Notes under the pieces: model-generated
The model's database searches: none
Told to the model about the DNA's origin: nothing
Seen by the model: the letters and a program-made list of their open reading frames with translations, nothing else
Program-made: the position numbers and the translations under genes
Part shown: piece by piece, positions 1 through 5,797 of the stretch
Position numbering within the stretch: the first letter of the stretch is position 1
How the letters are laid out: the number at the start of each line of letters is the position of its first letter
Assembly (NCBI GenBank): GCA_025456495.1
Contig: JALOKO010000266.1
Span: 1 to 5,844 of the forward strand
Source of the DNA: Bryobacterales bacterium
GTDB lineage: Bacteria; Acidobacteriota; Terriglobia; Bryobacterales; Bryobacteraceae
Reading direction: 5' to 3'
Length of the DNA: 5,844 bases

Positions 1-675
1 GGTATCCACGCGGAGGTCCTTTTCCTGGATGTCCAGTTCCACCTCGTCGGCTTCGGGCAGCACCGCCACGGTGATGGCAGAGGTATGTACGCGACCCTGC
101 GTTTCGGTTTCCGGAACGCGCTGCACGCGGTGCACGCCGCTTTCGTACTTCAGCTTGCTGTACACCTTGTTGCCTGAGATCAGCGCGATCACTTCCTTCA
201 GGCCACCCACGCCAGACTCGCTGCTATCGGTGATTTCCACCTTCCAGCGCTGTTCCTCCGCAAAGCGGGTGTACATGCGGAAGATTTCCGCGGCGAACAG
301 GCTGGCCTCGTCGCCGCCAGTGCCCGCGCGAATTTCCAGCACCACGTCTTTTTCGTCGTTGGGGTCCTTGGGCAGCAGCAGAACCTGCAGCGCTTCCTCG
401 GCCGCGACGAGTTGGGGCTCGAGTTCCTCAATCTCCATGGTGGCCATCTCGCGCAGGTCGGCATCGCCGTCGGCCATCATCTGACGGGCCTGGGCGAGCT
501 TCTCGTTCACCTGTCGCCACTCGCGGTACTTCATCACCACCTCTTCGAGGTCCCGCTGCTTTTTGGCGACTTTGGTGTACTCGGCCTGATCGTTGATCAG
601 GTCCGGGTTGGACATCTGGGCGGTGAGTTCCTCGTAGCGCTTTTCGAGGTCCGCAAGTTTTTCAGCGTATTGCAT
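1..675 (-). CDS. prfA: Peptide chain release factor 1 (RF1), N-terminal 225 residues, truncated by the window edge
   Basis: RF1 recognises UAA and UAG stop codons in the ribosomal A site and triggers peptide release. Translating the minus strand from ATG at 675 gives an uninterrupted reading starting MQYAEKLADLEKRYEEL, with a charged helical N-terminal domain (about 1-100). It continues with LEIRAGTGGDEAS (about 113-125), then GVHRVQRVPETETQGRVHTSA (about 181-200). The tripeptide P188-E189-T190 occupies the place of the RF1 stop-codon-reading PxT motif. RF2 has SPF there, so this is RF1. The window ends at DLRVDT (220-225), immediately before where the family has the catalytic GGQ loop, so roughly the last third lies off the left edge. 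The N-terminus aligns residue for residue with the length expected for E. coli RF1. No good Shine-Dalgarno sequence precedes the ATG. It lies 25 bp downstream of the DUF1385 gene on the same strand, so co-transcription is likely. Confidence 0.96.
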   Translation of the reverse strand, partial: MQYAEKLADLEKRYEELTAQMSNPDLINDQAEYTKVAKKQRDLEEVVMKYREWRQVNEKLAQARQMMADGDADLREMATMEIEELEPQLVAAEEALQVLLLPKDPNDEKDVVLEIRAGTGGDEASLFAAEIFRMYTRFAEEQRWKVEITDSSESGVGGLKEVIALISGNKVYSKLKYESGVHRVQRVPETETQGRVHTSAITVAVLPEADEVELDIQEKDLRVDT

Positions 676-700
676 GGAAAGGGTACACAGCCGCGCGGGC

Positions 701-1732
701 TTAGGCGATGACGGCTTGGCCGCCCTGCTCAAGCTCCAACGCCATGGCGCGGTCCAAGGCGCGGATGGCCACTTCGGCCTGGTCATCGGACGGGGGCTGG
801 GTGGTGACGCGTTGCAGCCAGAGTCCTGGGGCCACCAGCAAGGCAAGAATGCTGCCCTGGTGCCGTGCGGCATAGCGAATCAGCTCATAGCTGAGGCCGG
901 CGATCACGGGAAGGGCGGCCAGGCGCAACAGAAACTTGGCCAGGAAGCCTTCAAACGGAAACACCGTGTAGACGGCCACAGAGACCAGCATCACCACAAT
1001 CAGGAAGCTGGTTCCGCAACGGGGGTGGAAGGTGGTGAAGCGCTGGGCATTCTCTACCGTCACCGGCTGGCCGCTTTCAAAGTTGAACACCACCTTGTGC
1101 TCAGCACCATGGAACTGGAAGACGCGGCGGATATCCGGGGTGCGCGAAATGGCGAACAGGAAGGCGCAGAAGATCAGCAGGCGGATGACGCCATCCACGG
1201 CATTGAACAGAATCTGGTTTTGCAGCGCCGGGGCCGCGTTGGCCAGCCACTGCGTCAACACCAGGGGCACAAACTTGTAGAGGAAGATGAAGAACACCAG
1301 TGAGAAGGCCAGGTTGGCGGCCATCAGCCAGCCGGGCACGGTGCCCGCCACTTCGCCGTCCTTGCTTTCCACCGCCTTGCCATTGGCGGCTGCTTCCTTC
1401 TTCACTTCTTCCTGCAGGGCGATGTCGGCGGAGAACTTCAGGGCCTTGATGCCCAGGTACATCGCATGGCCCAGTGTGGCCACGCCACGCAGGACGGGCA
1501 GTCCCAGAATGGGGCGCTTCTCACTCAGCCGCGCCAGTGGCATCTCCTGCGTGACGATTTCGCCATCGGGCTTCCGCACGGCCACGCAGTAACTGTGCGG
1601 CGCGCGCATCATCACGCCCTCCATCACCGCCTGCCCGCCAACGAGGGTTTCCTCGCCGCTTTCGAGCACCGGCATCAATTGGACGTGGGTAAATAGACGG
1701 AAGAAGGTGCGGACCACGGAGATGTAGCTCAC
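701..1732 (-). CDS. DUF1385 family (YqhQ-like) integral membrane protein
   Basis: This 343-residue protein belongs to the DUF1385/YqhQ family, annotated only as a predicted metal-dependent membrane protein; its biochemical role is unknown. The family signatures are clear: VGGQAVMEGVMMR (31-43), FHGAEHKVVFNFE (207-219) and TFHPRCGTSFL (234-244). The His, Glu and Cys residues in the last two motifs could be metal ligands. Hydrophobic stretches that look membrane-spanning lie at about 135-163, 174-196, 242-260, 264-283 and possibly 293-306, and a charged Ala/Lys/Glu linker at about 107-128 precedes the first. The start is uncertain. GTG at 1732 is the first possible start after an in-frame TGA at 1738-1736, and codons 1-19 keep strong third-position GC bias (15 of 19), which argues they are coding. 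ATG at 1675 (residue 20) is the alternative and still keeps every motif. Neither has a clear Shine-Dalgarno sequence. prfA follows on the same strand. Confidence 0.93.
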   Translation of the reverse strand: MSYISVVRTFFRLFTHVQLMPVLESGEETLVGGQAVMEGVMMRAPHSYCVAVRKPDGEIVTQEMPLARLSEKRPILGLPVLRGVATLGHAMYLGIKALKFSADIALQEEVKKEAAANGKAVESKDGEVAGTVPGWLMAANLAFSLVFFIFLYKFVPLVLTQWLANAAPALQNQILFNAVDGVIRLLIFCAFLFAISRTPDIRRVFQFHGAEHKVVFNFESGQPVTVENAQRFTTFHPRCGTSFLIVVMLVSVAVYTVFPFEGFLAKFLLRLAALPVIAGLSYELIRYAARHQGSILALLVAPGLWLQRVTTQPPSDDQAEVAIRALDRAMALELEQGGQAVIA

Positions 1733-1737
1733 ACTTC

Positions 1738-1743
1738 ATTATA
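1738..1743 (-). promoter_or_regulatory. Candidate -10 box for the DUF1385-prfA transcript
   Basis: The minus strand reads TATAAT here, a perfect match to the sigma-70 -10 consensus and rare in such GC-rich DNA. No convincing -35 hexamer is found 16-18 bp upstream; the sequence there reads like AACCTG or AAACCT. Transcription would begin at about 1731, almost on top of the GTG at 1732. That implies either a leaderless mRNA or use of a downstream start such as ATG 1675. Confidence 0.45.
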
Positions 1744-1750
1744 CCCGTAC

Positions 1751-1772
1751 GGTAAACCCCAGGTTTCCCTGG
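1751..1772. repeat. Overlapping short inverted repeats, possible operator
   Basis: Two overlapping dyads are visible. The first spans 1751-1769 and pairs 7 of 8 positions around a CCA centre, with arms AAACC and GGTTT plus outer GG and CC. The second is CCAGG-TTTC-CCTGG at 1759-1772. A perfect 8-bp palindrome, CCGTACGG, sits just to the left at 1745-1752. Together they cover the stretch where the -35 region of the leftward promoter should lie, which is where a repressor or activator might bind. Short dyads like these also arise by chance in GC-rich DNA. Confidence 0.25.
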
Positions 1773-1833
1773 CCTGCGCCGGCGCTGCGGTGATGCCACG
1801 CCCCGTCCTTTGGACCAACGCCACCCAACGTGG

Positions 1834-1863
1834 TTGCGATGGGGTTGCGCGCCACTCAATAAA
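1834..1863 (+). promoter_or_regulatory. Weak candidate promoter for the hyp operon
   Basis: TTGCGA (1834-1839, 4 of 6 to the -35 consensus) is followed after 18 bp by AATAAA (1858-1863, 4 of 6 to the -10 consensus), inside a small AT-richer island about 60 bp ahead of hypA. It is the best sigma-70-like pair I found in the intergenic region, but it is far from strong. Confidence 0.2.
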
Positions 1864-1922
1864 GCTGATTGGCTAGAGGGCAGGAACGGACGCGATGGCA
1901 ACAGCGTCGCGACGGCATGGCC

Positions 1923-2402
1923 ATGCACGAGCTTTCCCTTTGCCAAGCACTGGTGGAAACCGCCCTGGAGGCGCTGGGGGATGCCTGCTTCGAGACCGTG
2001 ACCTGTTCTGAGACCGTGGCCTGTTCTGAGACCGTGGCCCGCCTTCAAACCGTGGAAACCCTGGTGGTGGAGATTGGCGACCTTGCCGGCGTGGAGCCGC
2101 AGGCGCTGGCCTTCTGCTTTCCCATCGTGACCCAAGGAACCCGGCTGGAAGGAGCCTCGCTACAGATCGAACGCGTTCCCGTACGGATCCGTTGCGCGGT
2201 TTGCGGCGCCGAGGAAGCGTTGCCGCTGCCCCTGCGCTTCCGCTGTCCGCGCTGTGGCGGGGCCGCTGCCACAATGCTGGCCGGACGCGAGATCCAACTA
2301 CGGTCTATCGTCCTGAGAGTGCCCGAGGAGCCAAACGTCGAAGCGCCCACCACGCACCCGCCGAGCGTAATCGACAATTTCCCGCTGGGAGGAAAGCCGT
2401 GA
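1923..2402 (+). CDS. hypA: Hydrogenase nickel incorporation protein HypA, with an internal repeat expansion
   Basis: HypA binds nickel and, with HypB, delivers it to the [NiFe]-hydrogenase large subunit in the cytoplasm. The start at ATG 1923 is fixed by biology: the family begins Met-His-Glu, with His2 as a nickel ligand, and this frame gives MHELSLCQALVE. An in-frame ATG two codons upstream (1917) would bury that His. There is no clear Shine-Dalgarno sequence. The zinc domain shows two CxxC knuckles, C91-C94 and C108-C111. IGDLAGVEPQALAFCF (51-66) is the conserved middle segment. The product is 159 residues against about 116 in E. coli. Eighteen of the extra residues come from a tandem repeat (24-41), and most of the rest from a C-terminal tail after about residue 133 (PEEPNVEAPTTHPPSV...). 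The stop codon overlaps the hypB start by 4 bp. HybF-type paralogues share this fold, but the hypB neighbour supports HypA. Confidence 0.95.
   Translation: MHELSLCQALVETALEALGDACFETVTCSETVACSETVARLQTVETLVVEIGDLAGVEPQALAFCFPIVTQGTRLEGASLQIERVPVRIRCAVCGAEEALPLPLRFRCPRCGGAAATMLAGREIQLRSIVLRVPEEPNVEAPTTHPPSVIDNFPLGGKP
1992..2063 (+). repeat. In-frame 18-bp tandem repeat within hypA (about 4 units)
   Basis: Units begin at 1992, 2010, 2028 and 2046. Unit 1 (GAGACCGTGACCTGTTCT) and unit 2 (GAGACCGTGGCCTGTTCT) differ at one base. Unit 3 keeps its first 12 bases (GAGACCGTGGCC) and then diverges, and unit 4 (CAAACCGTGGAAACCCTG) is more degenerate. They encode ETVTCS, ETVACS, ETVARL and QTVETL. Removing the first three units leaves exactly the 34 residues that E. 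coli HypA has from its start to the conserved Ile-Gly. Unit 4 therefore looks ancestral and three copies look added. Confidence 0.9.
2387..2393 (+). promoter_or_regulatory. Ribosome binding site of hypB
   Basis: GGGAGGA lies 5 bases before the GTG at 2399, inside the 3' end of hypA. It decides the hypB start: the open frame extends far upstream through hypA, but only this GTG has a good Shine-Dalgarno sequence. Confidence 0.8.
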
Positions 2403-3112
2403 GCACCACACGCATTCTGGAAGTACGGCGTAACGTCCTGAACAAGAACGACGAACTGGCCCACGCCCTGCGTGCTCGCTTCAGCGCCGCCGGGTTGCTG
2501 GCCATGAACTGGACCTCCAGCCCCGGCACTGGCAAGACGGAGTTGCTGGAACTCACGCTGCGCCGTCTGCGCGAGGCGGGCAAGCATCCCGCTGCCCTGG
2601 TGGGCGATTTGGAAACCGACAACGACGCCCGCAGGCTGGCCCGCAGTGGCGCGCCCGTTCGGCAGATTCAAACGCATAGCTTCTGCCATCTGGAAGCCAA
2701 CATGGTGGAGCAGCACCTGGAGGGCTGGGATCTGCCAGCGCTGGACTTCCTGTTCATAGAGAATGTCGGCAACCTGGTGTGCCCGTCATCGTGGGACTTG
2801 GGTGAGCGCCTCCGTGTGGTGCTGATGAGCGTAACCGAAGGCGAGGACAAGCCGCTGAAGTACCCGAAGCTCTTCAACACGGCGGATGTGGCCGTGCTGA
2901 CGAAGATGGACCTGGCCCAGGCCGTGGAGTTTGACCGTGATCTGGCCCTCCAGAACATCCTGGCCGTGCGGCCCGGGATTCCTGTGTTTGAAACATCCGC
3001 GAAGCGGGGATGGGGCTTGGATGCCTGGCTCAGCTATCTACACCAGCAGCTTGCGCAATGCCAAGGGGCACATACCCAAGACCAAGGGGCAGCACACACG
3101 CCGTTTTCCTAA
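2399..3112 (+). CDS. hypB: Hydrogenase maturation GTPase HypB
   Basis: HypB is a cytoplasmic SIMIBI-class GTPase that powers nickel transfer with HypA. The 237-residue product starts at GTG 2399, giving a 4-bp GTGA overlap with hypA. It shows SSPGTGKT (Walker A, GTGKT at 43-47), GDLETDNDARR (69-79), FIENVGNLVCP (119-129), SVTEGEDKPLKYP (144-156), the base-recognition TKMD (168-171) and SAK (200-202). The three G-domain metal ligands known in E. coli HypB (C166, H167, C198) correspond to C96, H97 and C128 here. There is no N-terminal CxxCGC nickel site and no histidine-rich stretch, so only the G-domain site is available to hold metal. The residue after the Walker A threonine is Glu48, where E. 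coli has Thr. The last about 18 residues (QCQGAHTQDQGAAHTPFS) form a low-complexity tail. UreG is related but lacks the ENVGNLVCP context, so HypB is secure. Confidence 0.97.
   Translation: MSTTRILEVRRNVLNKNDELAHALRARFSAAGLLAMNWTSSPGTGKTELLELTLRRLREAGKHPAALVGDLETDNDARRLARSGAPVRQIQTHSFCHLEANMVEQHLEGWDLPALDFLFIENVGNLVCPSSWDLGERLRVVLMSVTEGEDKPLKYPKLFNTADVAVLTKMDLAQAVEFDRDLALQNILAVRPGIPVFETSAKRGWGLDAWLSYLHQQLAQCQGAHTQDQGAAHTPFS
3061..3091 (+). repeat. Short direct repeat in the hypB 3' end
   Basis: CCAAGGGGCA occurs at 3061-3070 and again at 3082-3091, a 21-bp period that stays in frame and encodes the related segments QGAHTQD and QGAAHTP. Only 10 bases match exactly. It could be a small slippage duplication that created the HypB tail, or chance. 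Confidence 0.4.
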
Positions 3113-3265
3113 GCGCTTCCCGCAACCCGCAACGCCCACCAGGCGACCCACACCGCCCGCCAGCTTGCGGCCCATCGACAGGAGAGGAGTGCATCCCACC
3201 GCGCCCGGGGATATGCTTGCGGTAGTCGGTGCGGTCTAGCGCGACGCCTGTTCGCAACCGCCACC

Positions 3266-3272
3266 AAGGAGG
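3266..3272 (+). promoter_or_regulatory. Strong ribosome binding site of hypC
   Basis: AAGGAGG, a near-perfect Shine-Dalgarno sequence, stands 7 bases before the ATG at 3280. It fixes the hypC start and shows that this gene is translated independently of hypB, which ends 167 bp upstream. Confidence 0.9.
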
Positions 3273-3279
3273 CCACGCC

Positions 3280-3585
3280 ATGTGTCTTGCGATTCCCGGC
3301 CAGGTGCTCTCCATTGAAGACCGCGACGGCATGCGGATGGGCATGGTGGATTTCAGCGGCATCCGCAAGGAGGTCTGCCTGGCCTATCTGCCCGAGGTGC
3401 AGGTGGGCGATTACACCATTGTCCATGTGGGCTTCGCTCTGACGCGCATTGATGAAGCATCGGCCCAGGAAAGCCTGCGCGCCTTTGCCCAAATGGGGGT
3501 GCTGGAAGAGGAACTGGAGCAGTTGCGCGAATCTGACGCTGAGGGCACGGCGGGCCCGGGGCAGGGTGGAGGCGCCCAGCCATGA
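3280..3585 (+). CDS. hypC: [NiFe]-hydrogenase maturation chaperone HypC
   Basis: HypC is a small cytoplasmic chaperone that holds the Fe(CN)2CO precursor with HypD and escorts it to the hydrogenase large-subunit precursor. The product begins MCLAIPGQV, and the essential Cys2 immediately after the start Met confirms ATG 3280 over upstream in-frame starts. The conserved His49 lies in IVHVGFALTRIDE (47-59), and the intervening GMVDFSGIRKEVCLAYLPEVQVGDY is the usual small beta-barrel core. At 101 residues it is somewhat longer than the 80-90 typical of HypC/HybG. The extra length is a C-terminal acidic then glycine-rich tail (ESDAEGTAGPGQGGGAQP) that is probably disordered. The stop overlaps the hypD start as ATGA, so the two partners of the HypC-HypD complex are translationally coupled. 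Confidence 0.97.
   Translation: MCLAIPGQVLSIEDRDGMRMGMVDFSGIRKEVCLAYLPEVQVGDYTIVHVGFALTRIDEASAQESLRAFAQMGVLEEELEQLRESDAEGTAGPGQGGGAQP
3568..3572 (+). promoter_or_regulatory. Ribosome binding site of hypD
   Basis: GGAGG within the end of hypC lies 9 bases before the hypD ATG at 3582 and supports that start alongside the ATGA overlap. Confidence 0.7.
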
Positions 3586-4706
3586 AGTACCTCGAGGAGT
3601 TTCGCGACGGCCAGGCAGCACGGCGGATGGCGGCGGAAATCCATGCCGTGACTCGCGGAGAGTGGGCCATCATGGAAGTCTGTGGCGGGCAGACGCATTC
3701 CATCCTCCGCAACGGCATTGACCAGATGCTACCCGCGGGGGTGGAACTCATCCATGGTCCGGGATGCCCTGTGTGTGTGACGCCGTTGGAAGTGATTGAC
3801 CGCGCGCTTGCCATCGCCAGCCTGCCGGATGTGATCTTTTGCAGCTTCGGCGACATGATGCGCGTACCGGGCTCAACCAGTGACCTGTTTCAGGTGAAGA
3901 GCCGCGGAGGCGACGTGCGGATGGTGTACTCGCCGTTGGACGCGGTGACGCTGGCGCGGAAGCATCCTGCGCGGAGGGTAGTATTCTTCGCCATCGGCTT
4001 TGAAACCACCGCTCCCGCTAACGCCATGGCCGTGCTGCAGGCGCAGCGGTTGGGACTGCGCAATTTCTTCATGCTGGTGAGCCATGTGCTGGCGCCACCC
4101 GCGATGGAGGCTATCCTGCAAAGCCCCGGCAATCGGGTGCGGGCCTTCCTGGCGGCGGGGCATGTCTGCAGTGTGATGGGCTACCACGAGTATCTGCCCC
4201 TGGCCTCGCGCTATGGCGTCCCGATGGTCGTCACCGGGTTTGAGCCGCTGGACATCCTGGAAGGCATTCGCCGCGCGGTGCTGCAGTTGGAGGCGGGCCG
4301 GGCGGAAGTGGAAAACGCCTATCCCCGGGTGGTGACTGAGGCCGGGAACCTCCCCGCACAGGAGGTGTTGCGGCGCGTATTCACCGTGTGCGACCGCACC
4401 TGGCGGGGCATTGGGACCATTGCCCGTTCCGGTTGGCGGCTGGCCGACGCCTTTGCCGACTTCGATGCGGAGCAGGTCTTTGAAGTCCGCGACATCCATG
4501 CGACGGAATCCCCGTTGTGCCAAAGCGGTCTGGTGTTGCAGGGCAAGCTGAAGCCCAACCAATGCGCCGCCTTCGGCCACGAGTGTACGCCGCGAAAGCC
4601 GCTGGGGGCCACGATGGTATCCAGCGAGGGCGCGTGCGCGGCCTACTACAACTCGGGACGCTTCCAGCCTCGCGCGCAGCCCGCTGTCGGCCAGCTTGCG
4701 CGATGA
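3582..4706 (+). CDS. hypD: Hydrogenase formation protein HypD
   Basis: HypD is the iron-sulfur scaffold protein on which, together with HypC, the Fe(CN)2CO group of [NiFe]-hydrogenase is built. The 374-residue product has the usual length and all family signatures: EVCGGQTHSI (32-41, C34), HGPGCPVCVTP (58-68, C62 and C65), GFETTAP (139-145), LVSHVLAPPAM (165-175) and GHVCSVMGYHEY (193-204). The C-terminal [4Fe-4S] region has four cysteines, C313, C328, C335 and C352, the last in MVSSEGACAAYY. C34, C62 and C65 match the cysteines implicated in iron binding and thiol redox chemistry. The first C-terminal cluster motif reads CQSG, where many homologues, as I recall, have CxCG; the remaining cysteines suffice for four ligands. 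The start overlaps the hypC stop and the stop overlaps the proposed hypE start, both as ATGA. Confidence 0.98.
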   Translation: MKYLEEFRDGQAARRMAAEIHAVTRGEWAIMEVCGGQTHSILRNGIDQMLPAGVELIHGPGCPVCVTPLEVIDRALAIASLPDVIFCSFGDMMRVPGSTSDLFQVKSRGGDVRMVYSPLDAVTLARKHPARRVVFFAIGFETTAPANAMAVLQAQRLGLRNFFMLVSHVLAPPAMEAILQSPGNRVRAFLAAGHVCSVMGYHEYLPLASRYGVPMVVTGFEPLDILEGIRRAVLQLEAGRAEVENAYPRVVTEAGNLPAQEVLRRVFTVCDRTWRGIGTIARSGWRLADAFADFDAEQVFEVRDIHATESPLCQSGLVLQGKLKPNQCAAFGHECTPRKPLGATMVSSEGACAAYYNSGRFQPRAQPAVGQLAR

Positions 4707-5797
4707 CGGTTGCGAGTGGAAACGCCACCACCATGGAAACCTTACCCCCCGATTTCGGCGCCTGGACCTGCCCGCTGCCACTGCGCGACTACCCGGAAAT
4801 CCTGTTGGCCCACGGGGGCGGGGGCAGCCTGATGCAGGATCTCATCCAGCATCTGTTTGCGCCCGCCTTTGCCTGCCCGGAGCTGGACGCCATGGGCGAT
4901 GCCGCCGTCATCCCCAGCCCCGGCGCGCGCCTGGCGATGTCCACGGATTCCTTTGTCGTGCGACCGCTGTTCTTTCCCGGCTCGTCCATTGGAGACCTGG
5001 CCGTGAACGGCACGGTGAACGATCTGGCGATGCAGGGCGCCACGCCGCTCTACCTCAGCGCCGGTTTCATTCTGGAGGAAGGCCTCAGCCTGCAGGTGCT
5101 GGCGGGCATTGTGGATCGGATGGCGGAGGCGGCGCGCAGGGCGGGCGTACGCATCATCACTGGCGATACCAAGGTGGTGGAGCGCGGCAGCGCGGACCAG
5201 GTCTTCATCAACACCGCCGGGCTGGGTGTGGTGGCCGACGGCGTCCACTTGGGTGCGTCGCGCATTCGCCAGGGGGACGCCATTCTGGTGTCCGGGACCC
5301 TGGGCGATCACGGCATCGCCATCATGAGCGTGCGCGAAGGGCTGGAGTTTGACACGGTAATCGAAAGCGACTGCCAGCCTCTCCATCATCTGGCGGAGGC
5401 GTTGTTGCGCATAGGCGGCGACAGCGTACGCATGATGCGGGACGCCACGCGCGGCGGCCTTGCCGGCGTCCTGCAGGAGATGGCCAGCGCCAGCTCGCTT
5501 TGCATGGAATTGGAGGAAGCCGCGATTCCCGTCCGAGACGATGTCCGGGGCGCGTGCGAACTGCTGGGGCTAGACCCGCTTTACGTCGCCAATGAAGGAA
5601 AGATGGTGGCAATCGTGGCGCCCCACCGCGCTGAGCCCCTGGCCGCGCTGCTGCGGAGTTTGCCCGGCGGTGAGCGGGCCTGTATTGCCGGGACGGTGAG
5701 TTCCCGCGCCGCATCCACGGTCACCCTGCGCACACGGATGGGGACGCATCGCCTGCTGCCCCCCGCACTGGGTGAGCAGCTACCCCGTATCTGCTAG
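4703..5797 (+). CDS. hypE: Hydrogenase maturation protein HypE (carbamoyl dehydratase)
   Basis: HypE accepts a carbamoyl group from HypF on its C-terminal cysteine and dehydrates it with ATP to a thiocyanate, which supplies the cyanide ligands to HypC-HypD. The protein ends exactly in PRIC, with Cys364 as the last residue, as the mechanism requires. PurM/AIRS-type ATPase motifs are clear: LLAHGGGGSLMQ (34-45), MSTDSF (79-84), NGTVNDLAM (102-110), GFILEEGL (121-128), GDTKVVERG (154-162), VSGTLGDHG (196-204), RDATRGG (246-252) and ANEGK (296-300). Starting at ATG 4703 gives 364 residues and a 4-bp ATGA overlap with hypD, matching the hypC/hypD junction. About 28 residues then precede the conserved region, longer than E. 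coli HypE (336 residues). ATG 4733 would give 354 residues. Neither start has a clear Shine-Dalgarno sequence, so coupling to hypD translation is the reason for choosing 4703. Confidence 0.97.
   Translation: MTVASGNATTMETLPPDFGAWTCPLPLRDYPEILLAHGGGGSLMQDLIQHLFAPAFACPELDAMGDAAVIPSPGARLAMSTDSFVVRPLFFPGSSIGDLAVNGTVNDLAMQGATPLYLSAGFILEEGLSLQVLAGIVDRMAEAARRAGVRIITGDTKVVERGSADQVFINTAGLGVVADGVHLGASRIRQGDAILVSGTLGDHGIAIMSVREGLEFDTVIESDCQPLHHLAEALLRIGGDSVRMMRDATRGGLAGVLQEMASASSLCMELEEAAIPVRDDVRGACELLGLDPLYVANEGKMVAIVAPHRAEPLAALLRSLPGGERACIAGTVSSRAASTVTLRTRMGTHRLLPPALGEQLPRIC

Noticed and set aside
674..1303. Plus-strand open frame of 209 codons opposite DUF1385
   Set aside because: The minus-strand frame carries the unmistakable DUF1385 motifs; the plus-strand product has no recognisable domain and is antisense shadow.
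1834..1848. Possible sigma-54 (-24/-12) promoter ahead of hypA, as known for E. coli hyp genes
   Set aside because: TTGC is present at the -12 position, but the required GG at -24 is TG, and the other consensus bases do not fit.
1893..2009. Short open frame starting at ATG 1893, a possible leader peptide before hypA
   Set aside because: It has no conserved feature, mostly overlaps hypA in another frame, and there is no attenuator-like hairpin.
1521..2135. Minus-strand open frame with a GHGLRTGHGLRTGHGL repeat
   Set aside because: The peptide repeat is simply the reverse-strand reading of the hypA 18-bp repeat, and the frame runs across the divergent intergenic region and into the DUF1385 gene.
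3047..4705. CAGCTTGCG recurring at about 3047, 3160 and 4692, near gene ends
   Set aside because: Only 9-10 bases match, in coding and non-coding contexts with different frames and no flanking similarity. Chance is sufficient in GC-rich sequence.
3873..4781. Minus-strand open frame of 302 codons opposite hypD
   Set aside because: It is antisense to a complete, motif-perfect hypD, has low-complexity His/Gln/Arg-rich content, and shows no family signature.
4696..5352. Long plus-strand open frame of 218 codons inside hypE
   Set aside because: It overlaps hypE in another frame. The translation is rich in Arg, Gly and His with no motif, as expected of a shadow in GC-rich DNA.
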